From assembly GCF_013113715.1 (NCBI RefSeq), contig NZ_CP053344.1:2976001-3040000 (forward strand): a stretch of 64,000 bases of DNA, given 5' to 3'. A model generated the notes under the pieces. That model searched no databases and was not told the origin of the DNA. It saw nothing but the letters and a program-made list of their open reading frames with translations. This DNA comes from Herbiconiux sp. SALV-R1. GTDB lineage: Bacteria; Actinomycetota; Actinomycetes; Actinomycetales; Microbacteriaceae. Positions 42,384-50,543 of this stretch are shown here, piece by piece. Each line of letters starts with the position of its first letter. Position 1 is the stretch's first letter. A program made the translations under genes and the position numbers.

Positions 42384-43706
42384 ATGAACACGCGTTGGTG
42401 GCAGATCGTGGTGGGCGGGGCGCTCGTGCTCGTCGCGGGCCTGGTGTCGATCACCGCCACCGCCGTGCCCTGGTCGACCCCGGTGGCCCTCGGGCTCATC
42501 GTCGTCTTCGCGCTGTTCTTCTTCACGGTCGGCAAGCGGGGCCTCACCGAACCGCGCTGGGCGGCCCCCCTTCTCACCGCCGTGTTCGCGCTCACCGCGG
42601 TGGGCACGGCCCTCTCCCCCAACATGGCGGTGCTGCAGGCCATCGCCTACCCCATGATCTGGGTCGTCGTGAGCGACCGGCCGCTCGTGCGCCCCATCCT
42701 GCTCAACGCGCTGCTCGCCGCGCTGGTGGCCCTCGGCTTCTACCTGTGCTTCGGCGGAGGGTTTGACGCGCTCATGCAGGCAGTCGTGATCGAGGGCATC
42801 TCGCTCGGTCTCGGGGTGGGCATCGGCGTCTGGTTCAGCCTCGAGATGCGCAAGAGCGAAGAGAAGTCGCAGCTGCTCGCCGAGCTCACCGACGCCCAGG
42901 GCCAGCTCGCCCTGCTGCACCACGAGGCAGGCGCGGGCGCCGAGCGCGAGCGTCTCGCCCTCGAGCTGCACGACACCATCGCCCAGAACCTCACCAGCGT
43001 GGTGATGCTCGCCCAGCGCGCGCTCAACCGCGGCGACGACCTCGGCGCGGTGCGCGACGATCTCGGCCTCATCGAGGAGGTCGCGCGCGACGCCCTCACC
43101 GAGACCAGGGTGCTCGTCGCCGCGACCGCACCCGTCGCCGTGGAGGGCGGGCTCACGCACGCGCTGCAGCGGCTCACCCGCAGCTTCGAGCGGGAGACCG
43201 GCATCCTCATCGCCACCGACCTCGACGACGTGGGCGCGGTGCCACGCGACCTGCAGGTGGTGCTGCTGCGCTGCGCCCAGGAGGCGCTCGCGAACGTGCG
43301 CAAGCACTCGCGCGCCACGCACGCCCGCCTCGCGCTGCGCCGCCCGGTGCATGGCGAGGGAGAGGTCGAGCTCGTCGTCTCCGACGACGGCGTGGGCATC
43401 TCCGACGCGGCCGCCGACCGCGGCGACGTGGGCGGGTTCGGCCTCGATGGCATGCGTCAGCGTCTGGCGATGGTGTCGGGCGGGCTGCGGGTGGCCGCCC
43501 TCGCGCACGGCGGCACCGAGCTCGTCGCCACGGTGAGAACGGATGCGGCGCGAACCACCGCCGACGACCACGGCGCCACCGACAGCACCCGGGCCGGCAG
43601 CACCGTGGCAGGCAGCGCCCGGACCGACCGCACCCGGGCCGACCACGCCGGCACCGATAGCACCCGGGCCGGCCACGCTGCCACCGACAGAACGGACGAG
43701 GGATGA
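42384..43706 (+). CDS. NarL-type sensor histidine kinase
   Basis: A 440-residue kinase with four or five N-terminal helices (about 7-160) and little outside loop, as in DesK/LiaS-type envelope sensors. A coiled-coil stretch leads to the HisKA_3 box ERERLALELHDTIAQNLTSVVMLAQ (phospho-His in LHDT). The ATPase has ALANVRKHSRATHARL and VSDDGVGISDAA..GFGLDGMRQRLAM. The last 45 residues are Thr/Arg/Asp-rich imperfect repeats (TDSTRAGSTVAGSARTDRT), encoded by degenerate DNA repeats. Its stop overlaps the regulator's start by four bases (ATGA). Confidence 0.92.
   Translation: MNTRWWQIVVGGALVLVAGLVSITATAVPWSTPVALGLIVVFALFFFTVGKRGLTEPRWAAPLLTAVFALTAVGTALSPNMAVLQAIAYPMIWVVVSDRPLVRPILLNALLAALVALGFYLCFGGGFDALMQAVVIEGISLGLGVGIGVWFSLEMRKSEEKSQLLAELTDAQGQLALLHHEAGAGAERERLALELHDTIAQNLTSVVMLAQRALNRGDDLGAVRDDLGLIEEVARDALTETRVLVAATAPVAVEGGLTHALQRLTRSFERETGILIATDLDDVGAVPRDLQVVLLRCAQEALANVRKHSRATHARLALRRPVHGEGEVELVVSDDGVGISDAAADRGDVGGFGLDGMRQRLAMVSGGLRVAALAHGGTELVATVRTDAARTTADDHGATDSTRAGSTVAGSARTDRTRADHAGTDSTRAGHAATDRTDEG
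43570..43698 (+). repeat. In-frame degenerate repeat in the kinase tail
   Basis: GCACCCGGGCCGGC/GACC-like blocks recur at about 43587, 43626 and 43659, separated by 33-39 bases, all in frame. They encode the TRAG/TRAD blocks at the C-terminus of the histidine kinase and are probably dispensable. Confidence 0.6.
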
Positions 43707-44329
43707 GCATCCGGGTTCTGGTGGTCGACGACCACCCCATCGTGCGCAGCGGCATCGTCGCCCTGCTCGAGCAGGCGCCCGGCATCGAGGTGGCGGGGGA
43801 AGCCGCCGACGGCCTCGCCGCCGTCGACCGGGCGGCCGAGCTCCGACCCGACGTCGTGCTGATGGACCTGCGCCTCCCCGGGCTCGACGGCTCGCAGGCG
43901 ACGGCACGCATCATCGCCGCCGACCCCGGCATCCGGGTGCTCGTGCTCACCACCTACGAGAGCGACGACCACATCCTCGACTCCATCGAGGCGGGCGCGA
44001 GCGGGTACCTGCTGAAGGCCGCGCCGCAGGAGGAGATCATCGCGGGAGTGCGCGGTGTCGCCGACGGGCAGACGGTACTCGCACCCACCATCGCCACGAA
44101 GCTGGTGCAGCGGATGCGCGACGCCCCCGCCGCTCCTCCGTCGCTCAGCCCCCGCGAGCTCGAGGTGCTGCGACTGGTGGCCGAGGGGCGCAGCAACCCC
44201 GAGATCGGGCGCACCCTGTTCATCGGTGAGGCGACGGTGAAGACTCACCTGCAGCACGTGTTCGAGAAGCTCGAGGTCTCCGACCGCACCCGCGCCGTGA
44301 CGCGCGCGATGGAGCTGCGGCTCCTCTGA
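43703..44329 (+). CDS. NarL/FixJ-family response regulator
   Basis: A 208-residue regulator. Receiver: IRVLVVDDHPIVRSG (acidic pair), DVVLMDLRLPGLDG (phospho-Asp), VLTTYE (Thr) and SGYLLKAAP (Lys). LuxR-type helix-turn-helix: LSPRELEVLRLVAEGRSNPEIGRTLFIGEATVKTHLQHVFEKLEV (about 150-195), with a signature serine-proline-arginine-glutamate start. The phosphorylated dimer probably activates the upstream exporter. No recognisable dyad operator was found before 40452. Confidence 0.95.
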   Translation: MSIRVLVVDDHPIVRSGIVALLEQAPGIEVAGEAADGLAAVDRAAELRPDVVLMDLRLPGLDGSQATARIIAADPGIRVLVLTTYESDDHILDSIEAGASGYLLKAAPQEEIIAGVRGVADGQTVLAPTIATKLVQRMRDAPAAPPSLSPRELEVLRLVAEGRSNPEIGRTLFIGEATVKTHLQHVFEKLEVSDRTRAVTRAMELRLL

Positions 44330-44332
44330 CCG

Positions 44333-45085
44333 CTACGCGTTCTCCTTGCGGAACGTGCGCGTTCCCACCCACAGCCCGAGGGCGAACAGCACGACCGTCC
44401 ACACCACGCCCCACATCGTCGTGATGGTGAACACGTTGCCGACGAACAGCTCGCGAATCGCGTTCACGATGTACTTCGTGGGCATGAAGTCGGAGACCAC
44501 CTGCAGCCACTCCGGGCCGATGGTCATCGGCAGCAGGATGCCCGAGAGCAGCAGCACCGGCAGCGCGATGCTGTTGATGACGGGCGCCATCACGTCTTCA
44601 CTCTTGGTGGTGAGGGCGAGCGCGTTCGAGGCCGCGGCGCACGCGGCGCCGAGCAGCACGGTGAGCAGCAACCCGACCACCATGCCCGGGATCGATCCGG
44701 TGAGCCCGAACGCGAAGGCGAGCCCCACCAGCACGAGCCCCTGCACGAACAGCTGCAGCACGTCGCGGAGGATGCGCCCGAGCAGCAGCGCCGTGCGGCT
44801 CGCCGGAGTGACGCGCTCGGCCTCGATGACGCCCGCCCGCCACTCGGCGATGAGCCCGAAGCCCGCGAACAGCGCCCCGAACAGCCCGAGCTGCACCAGC
44901 AGTCCCGGCACGAACAGGGTGTACGCGTTCTCGGCGCCGAGCGTTCCCGCGAGGGGCTCGAGCAGGGGGCCGAACAGGCACAGGTACAGGATGGGCTGCA
45001 CCAGCCCGATGATGACCCAGGCCGGGTTGCGCAGCGCCAGCCGCAGCTGCCGCCGGAAGACGATGAAGGTGTCGCGCCAGAACAT
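44333..45085 (-). CDS. ABC-2 type exporter permease
   Basis: A 250-residue permease with six helices: DTFIVFRRQLRLALRNPAWVIIGLVQPILYLCLFGPLL, GFGLIAEWRAGVIEAERVTPASRTALLLGRILRDVLQLFVQG (a DrrB-family core) and SIALPVLLLSGILLPMTIGPEWLQVVSDFMPTKYIVNAIR. ATG at 45085 lies two bases after the ATPase stop, so the pair is cotranslated. It converges on the NarL regulator with a 3-bp gap and shares no visible terminator. Together with the ATPase and the PadR repressor it forms a second, independent exporter module. Confidence 0.93.
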   Translation of the reverse strand: MFWRDTFIVFRRQLRLALRNPAWVIIGLVQPILYLCLFGPLLEPLAGTLGAENAYTLFVPGLLVQLGLFGALFAGFGLIAEWRAGVIEAERVTPASRTALLLGRILRDVLQLFVQGLVLVGLAFAFGLTGSIPGMVVGLLLTVLLGAACAAASNALALTTKSEDVMAPVINSIALPVLLLSGILLPMTIGPEWLQVVSDFMPTKYIVNAIRELFVGNVFTITTMWGVVWTVVLFALGLWVGTRTFRKENA

Positions 45086-45087
45086 AG

Positions 45088-46053
45088 CTACGCATCCTCT
45101 CGGAGGGAGCGGCCGGTGAGGTCGAGGAAGACGTCGTCGAGGGTGGGCCGGCGCACCTCGATCGACTCCAGGGCGATGCCGGCGGCATCGAGGGCGCGGA
45201 TGAGCCCGGCGACCTCGTGTCCGGCGCCCCGAACGCGGGCACTGACGGCGGCCCCGTCGGCCACCAGCTCGGCGTCGGCAATGCGCCCGAGCAGCTCGGC
45301 CGCCGCGGCACCGTGCGCGGGGTCGGCCACGACGAGCTGCACGAGGTCGCCCGCCACCTGCCGCTTCAATGCGTCGGGGGTGTCGCTCGCCACGATCGAG
45401 CCGTGGTCGATGACGAGGATGCGGTCGCACAGCGCATCCGCCTCGTCGAGATAGTGGGTGGTGAGGAAGACCGTCGAGCCGAGGTTCGTGCGCAGGTCGG
45501 AGATGTGCGTCCAGAGGTTGGCCCGCGCCTGGGGGTCGAGGCCGGTGGTCGGCTCGTCGAGGAAGACGAGCTTCGGGTCGTGCACGAGCCCCATCGCGAT
45601 GTCGAGCCGCCTCCGCTGCCCGCCTGACATCGCCTGCGGCTTGCGCTCCCACAGCCCGTCGAGGTCGAGCTGGCCGAACAGCTCGCGCCCACGCGCCTCG
45701 GCCTGCTTCTGGCTGATGCCGTAGAGCATGCCGTGGTCCATGATCTCCTCGCCCGCTCGCGCCTCGGGCGAGGTGGAGCCGCTCTGCGAGACGTAGCCGA
45801 TGCTGCGGCGCACCTGCTGCGACTCGGTGGCGACGTCGAAGCCGGCCACGGTGGCCGAGCCCGCGGTGGGCTTCAGCAAGGTCGTGAGCATGCGGAGGGT
45901 TGTCGTCTTGCCCGCGCCGTTCGGCCCGAGGAACCCGACGATCTCGCCTTCGTCGACGTCGATGTCGACCCCGGCGACGGCCTTCACCTCCTCTTTCTGC
46001 TTGCCCCGCCCGCGCCCCTCGAAGGTGCGCGCGAGCCCTCGTGCATAGATCAC
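45088..46053 (-). CDS. ABC exporter ATP-binding protein (daunorubicin-resistance type)
   Basis: A 321-residue ATPase with Walker A GFLGPNGAGKTTT, signature MSGGQRRRLDIAMG, Walker B LVFLDEPTTGLDPQ and switch LTTHYLDEADALCD; the C-terminal IEVRRPTLDDVFLDLTGRSLRED is characteristic of DrrA-like proteins. GTG at 46053 has GGGGAG six bases upstream. An ATG at 46092 is in frame but lies within the promoter's -10 region, so it would not be transcribed. A PadR repressor is divergent to it. Confidence 0.92.
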   Translation of the reverse strand: MIYARGLARTFEGRGRGKQKEEVKAVAGVDIDVDEGEIVGFLGPNGAGKTTTLRMLTTLLKPTAGSATVAGFDVATESQQVRRSIGYVSQSGSTSPEARAGEEIMDHGMLYGISQKQAEARGRELFGQLDLDGLWERKPQAMSGGQRRRLDIAMGLVHDPKLVFLDEPTTGLDPQARANLWTHISDLRTNLGSTVFLTTHYLDEADALCDRILVIDHGSIVASDTPDALKRQVAGDLVQLVVADPAHGAAAAELLGRIADAELVADGAAVSARVRGAGHEVAGLIRALDAAGIALESIEVRRPTLDDVFLDLTGRSLREDA

Positions 46054-46083
46054 GTGATCTCCCCTGTTCAACCAACGAGCCCC

Positions 46084-46112
46084 ATTATTCAAACTTGAAC
46101 ACTCGCTGTCAA
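46084..46112 (-). promoter_or_regulatory. Consensus promoter with embedded PadR operator
   Basis: On the minus strand TTGACA (46107-46112) and AATAAT (46084-46089) are separated by exactly 17 bases, a near-consensus sigma-70 promoter for the exporter operon. The perfect palindrome TTCAAACTTGAA (46088-46099) lies across the spacer and the -10, an ideal repressor site for the adjacent PadR protein. Binding is inferred. Confidence 0.75.
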
Positions 46113-46152
46113 TGCGGGCCTCGCACTCGATGCACGCTCATATACTCGGCCC

Positions 46153-46797
46153 ATGGCCACGCTCACCACCCGCGCCCTGCTGCTTGGCGTCGCGAGCATC
46201 TTCGAGCCGGCCAACGGGTACCAGCTGAGGCGCGAACTGCTGTCGTGGGGCGTCGAGGAGTGGGCCAACATCCGGCCCGGCTCGATCTACTCCATGCTCG
46301 CGACCTTCACCAGACAGGGGCTGCTCGAGCGCCACGATCTGCACGAAGGCGAGCGCGACGTCGCGGTCTACACGGTGACGGATGCGGGCAAGGCCGAACT
46401 GCAGACCCTGCTGCGCGAGGCCACGGTGACGGTGAACGCCATGGACCCGTCGGCGTTCCGGGTGGTGCTGAGCCTCGCGCCCCTCATCCCCCGCGCCTCG
46501 ATGCTCGAGGCGCTCCGGGAGCGGGAGCGACGGTGGGCCGCGTCGAGCGAAACGCTGCTCGACCGGATCGCCTACGTCGCGCGCGGTCTCGCGCCGCCGC
46601 ACGTGTCGCACAGTCTCGAGCTCGAACTGCGGCTGGTGGAGACCGAGCGCGCCTGGCTCGCCGACTACATCGGCACCGTCGAGAGTGGAGGACTCGCCTT
46701 CGACGGCGAGGAGTTCGGCTGGGCCCCGCCCGAGAACGACGCCGGGTGGCAGATGGTGCGGGAGTCGCAGAGCTACCGGGAGCAGCTGGAGGGCTGA
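46153..46797 (+). CDS. PadR-family transcriptional regulator
   Basis: A 214-residue repressor. The winged helix (about 1-85) reads LTTRALLLGVASIFEPANGYQLRRELLSWGVEEWANIRPGSIYSMLATFTRQGLLE, ending in the PadR wing ERDVAVYTVTDAGKAEL. A C-terminal Vir_act_alpha-like helical dimerisation domain follows, with a coil-forming ALRERERRWAASSETLLDRI (about 118-137). PadR proteins often respond to phenolics or to drugs exported by their neighbours. It is divergent from the exporter ATPase and shares the promoter gap with it. It ends 7 bp from murB, convergent. Confidence 0.93.
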   Translation: MATLTTRALLLGVASIFEPANGYQLRRELLSWGVEEWANIRPGSIYSMLATFTRQGLLERHDLHEGERDVAVYTVTDAGKAELQTLLREATVTVNAMDPSAFRVVLSLAPLIPRASMLEALRERERRWAASSETLLDRIAYVARGLAPPHVSHSLELELRLVETERAWLADYIGTVESGGLAFDGEEFGWAPPENDAGWQMVRESQSYREQLEG

Positions 46798-46804
46798 CCG
46801 GCGC

Positions 46805-48004
46805 TCAGAGCGTGTGGCCCACGAAGACGGGTTCGGGCTGCAGCAGCACACCGAACTCGCCCTGCACCCTGGCCTGCACGTAGCGGGCGAGCTGCGCCAC
46901 GTCGGCGGCAGTGCCCGCCTCGCCCGCGCGGTTGGTGAGCGCGAGCGTGTGCTTCGACGAGATCGCCGCGGTCGAGCCGGGCAGCGAGAAGCCCTTGGCG
47001 ATGCCGGCGTGCTCGATGAGCCAGGCGGCACTGAGCTTCACGTGGTACTCCGCGGGCAGCGCGCCCCGGTCGTCGCCGAGCGCGGCCCCGGTGCCCTGGT
47101 CGCCCTCGGGCTCGAGGGCGATGACGAGGTCGGGCTCGTCGGGTTCGATCTGCCAACGCGGCGCCTCGGAGGGCAGCGTGCGGGCGAACGACTCGGTGAC
47201 GATCGGGTTGGTGAAGAAGGATCCCGCACTCACCGAATCGGCGTCGGCGGCGTCGAGCACCATGCCCTTCGAGGCGCGGAGCCACAGCACCGCACGGCGC
47301 ACCTCGGCCACGGGAAGGCTGTCACCGAGTTCGATGCCCAGGGCCTTCGCGAGCTGGGGGTACCGCACCGGGGCGCTCAGCGCATCCGAGCCAGCGCCCG
47401 CATCCGGGCCCGCGCCCGCACCCGCTCGCGCGTCCGCACCCGCGTCGCGCAGCTCGAAGGTCACCGAGAGCACCACGCCGCGCAGCCCCCGCTTGAACAC
47501 CGACGAGCGGTAGTCGAGCTCGAGCTCGTCGACGGGCATGCGCCGCACCTCGCCGGTGGCCGCGTCGAGGAAGTCGAGCGAGACGATGCTGTCGGCGACC
47601 TCTTGCCCGTAGGCCCCGATGTTCTGGATGGGCGCGGCGCCCACCGACCCCGGGATGCCCGAGAGGGCCTCGACCCCGCTCCAGCCCTGCTCGACGGCGT
47701 GGGCGACGAAGGCGTCCCAGGAGTGGCCGGCCTGCACGCGCACGCGCACCGTGCCGACCTTCGACATGACGGGTGCGATGCCCTCGGTGGCGACACGGAT
47801 GACGGTGCCCTCGAAGCCCTCGTCGGCGACGACGACGTTCGAGCCGCCGCCCAGCACGAACCAGTCGCCGCCGTCGCTCCAGGTCTCGCGGGCGAGGTCG
47901 AGCAGCTCCTGCTCGCTGCGGGCGGTGACGAGCCGTTCGGCCGGACCGCCGACACGCAGCGTGGTGAACGGCGCGAGTGCCGCGTCGAACTCGACAGCGG
48001 TCAC
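46805..48004 (-). CDS. murB: UDP-N-acetylenolpyruvoylglucosamine reductase
   Basis: A 399-residue cytoplasmic flavoenzyme that reduces the enolpyruvyl group in peptidoglycan precursor synthesis. TTLRVGGPAERLV, VLGGGSNVVVADEGFEGTVIRV and SGIPGSVGAAPIQNIGAYGQEVADS are diagnostic FAD-domain motifs; SAGSFFTNPIV contains the catalytic serine. The C-terminal SAAWLIEHAGIAKGFSLPG is the family end. A low-complexity insert (AGADARAGAGAGPDAGAGSD, about 195-215) interrupts the protein. GTG at 48004 overlaps the hadB-like stop (GTGA), so the three genes form one transcript. Confidence 0.96.
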   Translation of the reverse strand: MTAVEFDAALAPFTTLRVGGPAERLVTARSEQELLDLARETWSDGGDWFVLGGGSNVVVADEGFEGTVIRVATEGIAPVMSKVGTVRVRVQAGHSWDAFVAHAVEQGWSGVEALSGIPGSVGAAPIQNIGAYGQEVADSIVSLDFLDAATGEVRRMPVDELELDYRSSVFKRGLRGVVLSVTFELRDAGADARAGAGAGPDAGAGSDALSAPVRYPQLAKALGIELGDSLPVAEVRRAVLWLRASKGMVLDAADADSVSAGSFFTNPIVTESFARTLPSEAPRWQIEPDEPDLVIALEPEGDQGTGAALGDDRGALPAEYHVKLSAAWLIEHAGIAKGFSLPGSTAAISSKHTLALTNRAGEAGTAADVAQLARYVQARVQGEFGVLLQPEPVFVGHTL

Positions 48005-48477
48005 GGCAGCCTGACGCGCACCTGCGCCTTGCCGAGCACGGCGGTGTCGTCGACGGTGACCACGAGGTCGATGCGGGCGGTGCCCGCCTCCTCGTCGAGA
48101 TGCCCGATCTTCGCCGAGACGGCGATCTCAGCGCCCGAGGCGGGGTCGACCACCACGGGCCGGGTGAACTTCACCTGGTAGTCGAGCACCCGGGCGGGGT
48201 CGCCCAACCACTCCACCACCGGCTGCACCGCGAGGCCCATGGTGAGCATCCCGTGCGCGAGCACGCCGGGGAGGCCGACCTCGGCCGCCACGTCGTCGCG
48301 GTAGTGGATGGCGTTGAAGTCGCCCGAGGCACCGGCGTAGCGCACCAGCGACTCCCGGCTGAGCGGGTAGCGCGCCTCGGCGACGACCTCGCCCACGGTG
48401 AACACCTGCACGGTGGCGTCGCCGCCCGCCGCGTCGGCGACGGCCTCTGCGGTGGCGATGCGGTCTTCGATGCTCAT
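48001..48477 (-). CDS. MaoC-family dehydratase (HadB-like)
   Basis: A 158-residue hot-dog-fold hydratase. The hydratase-2 motif YAGASGDFNAIHYRDDVAAEVGLPGVLAHGMLTMGL contains the catalytic Asp/His pair (D-x-N-x-x-H). In mycobacteria HadB is the catalytic subunit paired with HadA in fatty acid elongation; this organism may use it in a different acyl-chain or polyketide step. Its stop overlaps murB's start and its start overlaps the HadA-like stop (ATGA). Confidence 0.92.
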   Translation of the reverse strand: MSIEDRIATAEAVADAAGGDATVQVFTVGEVVAEARYPLSRESLVRYAGASGDFNAIHYRDDVAAEVGLPGVLAHGMLTMGLAVQPVVEWLGDPARVLDYQVKFTRPVVVDPASGAEIAVSAKIGHLDEEAGTARIDLVVTVDDTAVLGKAQVRVRLP

Positions 48478-48920
48478 GCGTCTCCCCTCACCACGAGCGT
48501 CGAGGTCGCGGTGACCACGTGCTCGCCTGCTGCGTCGTGGATCGCCGTCTCGGCGGTGAGCATGGCGTTGCCGCCCAGCGTCTTGATGCTCGTCACCGCG
48601 AGCTGCGCGGTGAGCTCGTCGCCCGCCACGATCGGCCGCGAGTAGCTGAACTGCTGCGCGCCGTGCACCACATGGGTGAGCTCGATGCCCGCGTCTTCGG
48701 AGGCGAAGAGCTGGTCGAGGGTGAGCTGCTGCACCACGATGGCGAAGGTGGGCGGTGCCACGACGTCGGCGTAGCCCGCGTCACGGGCCGCCTCGACGCT
48801 CAGGTTGATGGGGCTCGAGGCGAAGACCGCGCGGGAGAACTCGCGCACCTTCTCCCGGCCCACCAGGTAGGGGGTCGTCTTGTCGAACTCGCGCCCGACC
48901 AGGTCTTGATTCACTGGCAC
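48474..48920 (-). CDS. MaoC-like N-terminal dehydratase (HadA-like)
   Basis: A 148-residue hot-dog protein of the FAS1_DH/UPF0336 type: VNQDLVGREFDKTTPYLVGREKVREFSRAVFASSPINL, VVAPPTFAIVVQQLTLDQLF and HGAQQFSYSRPIVAGDELTAQLAV. It lacks the D-x-N-x-x-H active site and should act as a partner of the HadB-like protein. GTG at 48920 has no strong ribosome site. First gene of hadA-hadB-murB, a conserved actinobacterial arrangement. Confidence 0.92.
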   Translation of the reverse strand: MPVNQDLVGREFDKTTPYLVGREKVREFSRAVFASSPINLSVEAARDAGYADVVAPPTFAIVVQQLTLDQLFASEDAGIELTHVVHGAQQFSYSRPIVAGDELTAQLAVTSIKTLGGNAMLTAETAIHDAAGEHVVTATSTLVVRGDA

Positions 48921-48998
48921 GCGACCAGTCTACGGAGGTGGGGCGCGTGCGGGAGCGGGGCGCGCATCCGGAACCTGGTGGGCCGGTAGGGTCGGAGC

Positions 48999-49931
48999 GT
49001 GCGACTCGGAGTGCTCGACGTGGGATCCAACACCGTCCATCTGGTGGTGGTCGACGCCCACCCGGGCGCGCGGCCGGTGCCGGCCGCCGACCACAAGTCG
49101 GTGCTGCGGCTCATGCGCTACCTCGAGCCCGACGGCGGCATCAGCCGTGAGGGTGTCGCCGCGATCGTCGAGGCCATCTCGGCGGCGATGGCCGTGGCCA
49201 GGCGCGAGGGCATCGAGGAGCTGCTGCCCATGGCCACCTCAGCCCTGCGCGAGGCCCGCAACGGTGCCGAGGTGCTGGCCGAGATCGAGGCTGCCACCGG
49301 AGTGGCGCTGCGCGTGCTCACGGGTGAGGACGAGGGGCGGCTGACCTTCCTCGCCATCAGGCGGTGGTACGGGTGGTCGTCGGGGAACATCCTGCTGTTC
49401 GACATCGGTGGGGGGTCGCTGGAGATCGCGGCCGGCTCCGACGAGTATCCCGAGGTGGCGGTGTCACTGCCGCTCGGAGCTGGCCGCACCACCGTGCAGT
49501 TCTTCCCGGCCGACCCGCCGACACCCGAGCAGATGCTCGAGCTGCGGGCGCACTCGCGCCAGGTGATGAGGGCGGATGCGCTGCCGCTGTTCGAAGGGAT
49601 GCCCCCGTTCCAGCACGTGGTCGGGTCGTCGAAGACGATCAGGTCGCTGGCGCGCCTTGCCGGTTCGAGCTCGGCGTCGGCCGGCGGGGAGGAGCGGCGC
49701 ACGCTGCGTCGGGCAGACCTGAAGGACTGGATACCCCGGCTCGGGCAGTTGCCCGCCGAGGCGCGGCAGTCGCTGCCGGGGATCACGCCCGACCGCACCT
49801 TTCAGATCGTGGCGGGGGCGATCGTGCTGCACTCGGTGATGAAGCTGTACGACGTGGAGGAGCTCGAGGTGTCGCCGTGGGCGTTGCGCGAGGGGATCCT
49901 GCTGCGGTATCTCGACGGGCTCGAGGCGTGA
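48999..49931 (+). CDS. Ppx/GppA phosphatase (exopolyphosphatase-like)
   Basis: A 310-residue ASKHA-fold phosphatase. LGVLDVGSNTVHLVVVDA (phosphate 1), MATSALREARNG, GEDEGRLTFLAI, LLFDIGGGSLEIA (phosphate 2) and VVGSSKTIRSLARLAG (adenosine-like) are the five expected motifs. Members hydrolyse polyphosphate or (p)ppGpp; this short form is the actinobacterial type without the HD domain. GTG at 48999 is divergent from hadA. The stop overlaps the cytosine-deaminase start by four bases (GTGA), so both proteins are cotranslated. Confidence 0.93.
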   Translation: MRLGVLDVGSNTVHLVVVDAHPGARPVPAADHKSVLRLMRYLEPDGGISREGVAAIVEAISAAMAVARREGIEELLPMATSALREARNGAEVLAEIEAATGVALRVLTGEDEGRLTFLAIRRWYGWSSGNILLFDIGGGSLEIAAGSDEYPEVAVSLPLGAGRTTVQFFPADPPTPEQMLELRAHSRQVMRADALPLFEGMPPFQHVVGSSKTIRSLARLAGSSSASAGGEERRTLRRADLKDWIPRLGQLPAEARQSLPGITPDRTFQIVAGAIVLHSVMKLYDVEELEVSPWALREGILLRYLDGLEA

Positions 49932-50404
49932 GCGGGGGCGGCGCTGGCGCGGGCCTCGCTCGCGATCGCGGGTTCCTCGCCCACGCGATCGCCGAGGCGC
50001 GGGCCGGGCTCGCGGAGGGCGGCATCCCGATCGGTGCGGCGCTCGTGGTCGACGGCGAGGTGGTGGCGGTGGGCCGCAACCGCCGCGTGCAGAAGGGCTC
50101 GCCCACTCTCCATGGTGAGACCGACTGTCTGGAGAATGCGGGACGGTTGCCCGCATCCGTCTACGCCAGGGCCACCATGGTGACGACGCTGTCGCCGTGC
50201 GACATGTGCACGGGGGCGATCCTGCTGTACGGCATCCCGCGCGTGATCGTGGGCGAGAACCGCACCTTCTCCGGCGGCGAGGACTACCTGCGCTCCCGCG
50301 GCGTGACCGTCGACGTGCTCGACGACGAGGAGTGCGTGGCCCTCATGACGGGGTTCATCGCCGCCTCGCCCGAGCTGTGGAACGAGGACATCGGCGAGGA
50401 GTAG
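49928..50404 (+). CDS. Yeast-type cytosine deaminase (Fcy1-like)
   Basis: A 158-residue zinc deaminase of the CDA fold. HGETD (His, Glu) and LSPCDMC (two Cys ligands) make the metal site. The rest closely tracks yeast Fcy1: IPIGAALVVDGEVVAVGRNRR, QKGSPTLHGE, CTGAILLYGIPRVIVGEN and the C-terminal WNEDIGEE, whose Asp corresponds to the residue that contacts cytosine's amino group. It probably converts cytosine to uracil; a guanine- or isocytosine-type substrate is not excluded. The enzyme differs from bacterial CodA, which has an amidohydrolase fold. GTG at 49928; overlaps ppx. Confidence 0.88.
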   Translation: MSGGGAGAGLARDRGFLAHAIAEARAGLAEGGIPIGAALVVDGEVVAVGRNRRVQKGSPTLHGETDCLENAGRLPASVYARATMVTTLSPCDMCTGAILLYGIPRVIVGENRTFSGGEDYLRSRGVTVDVLDDEECVALMTGFIAASPELWNEDIGEE

Positions 50405-50543
50405 GCCGGCTCCGTGCAGGTCGGCGCGAACCCGCGACCAGCAGAACTACCTACGCCCCCGGCAGCCTGGCGCACGCGCCAGTACGCTCGACGCGACCCG
50501 GCGGGTGTTCCGGGACGTCTCGTCGCAGGGTGAAGGGGATCAC

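Noticed and set aside
46054-46092. ATG start of the exporter ATPase at 46092
   Set aside because: It lies in the -10/operator region, upstream of the predicted transcription start, and lacks a ribosome site; GTG 46053 has GGGGAG.
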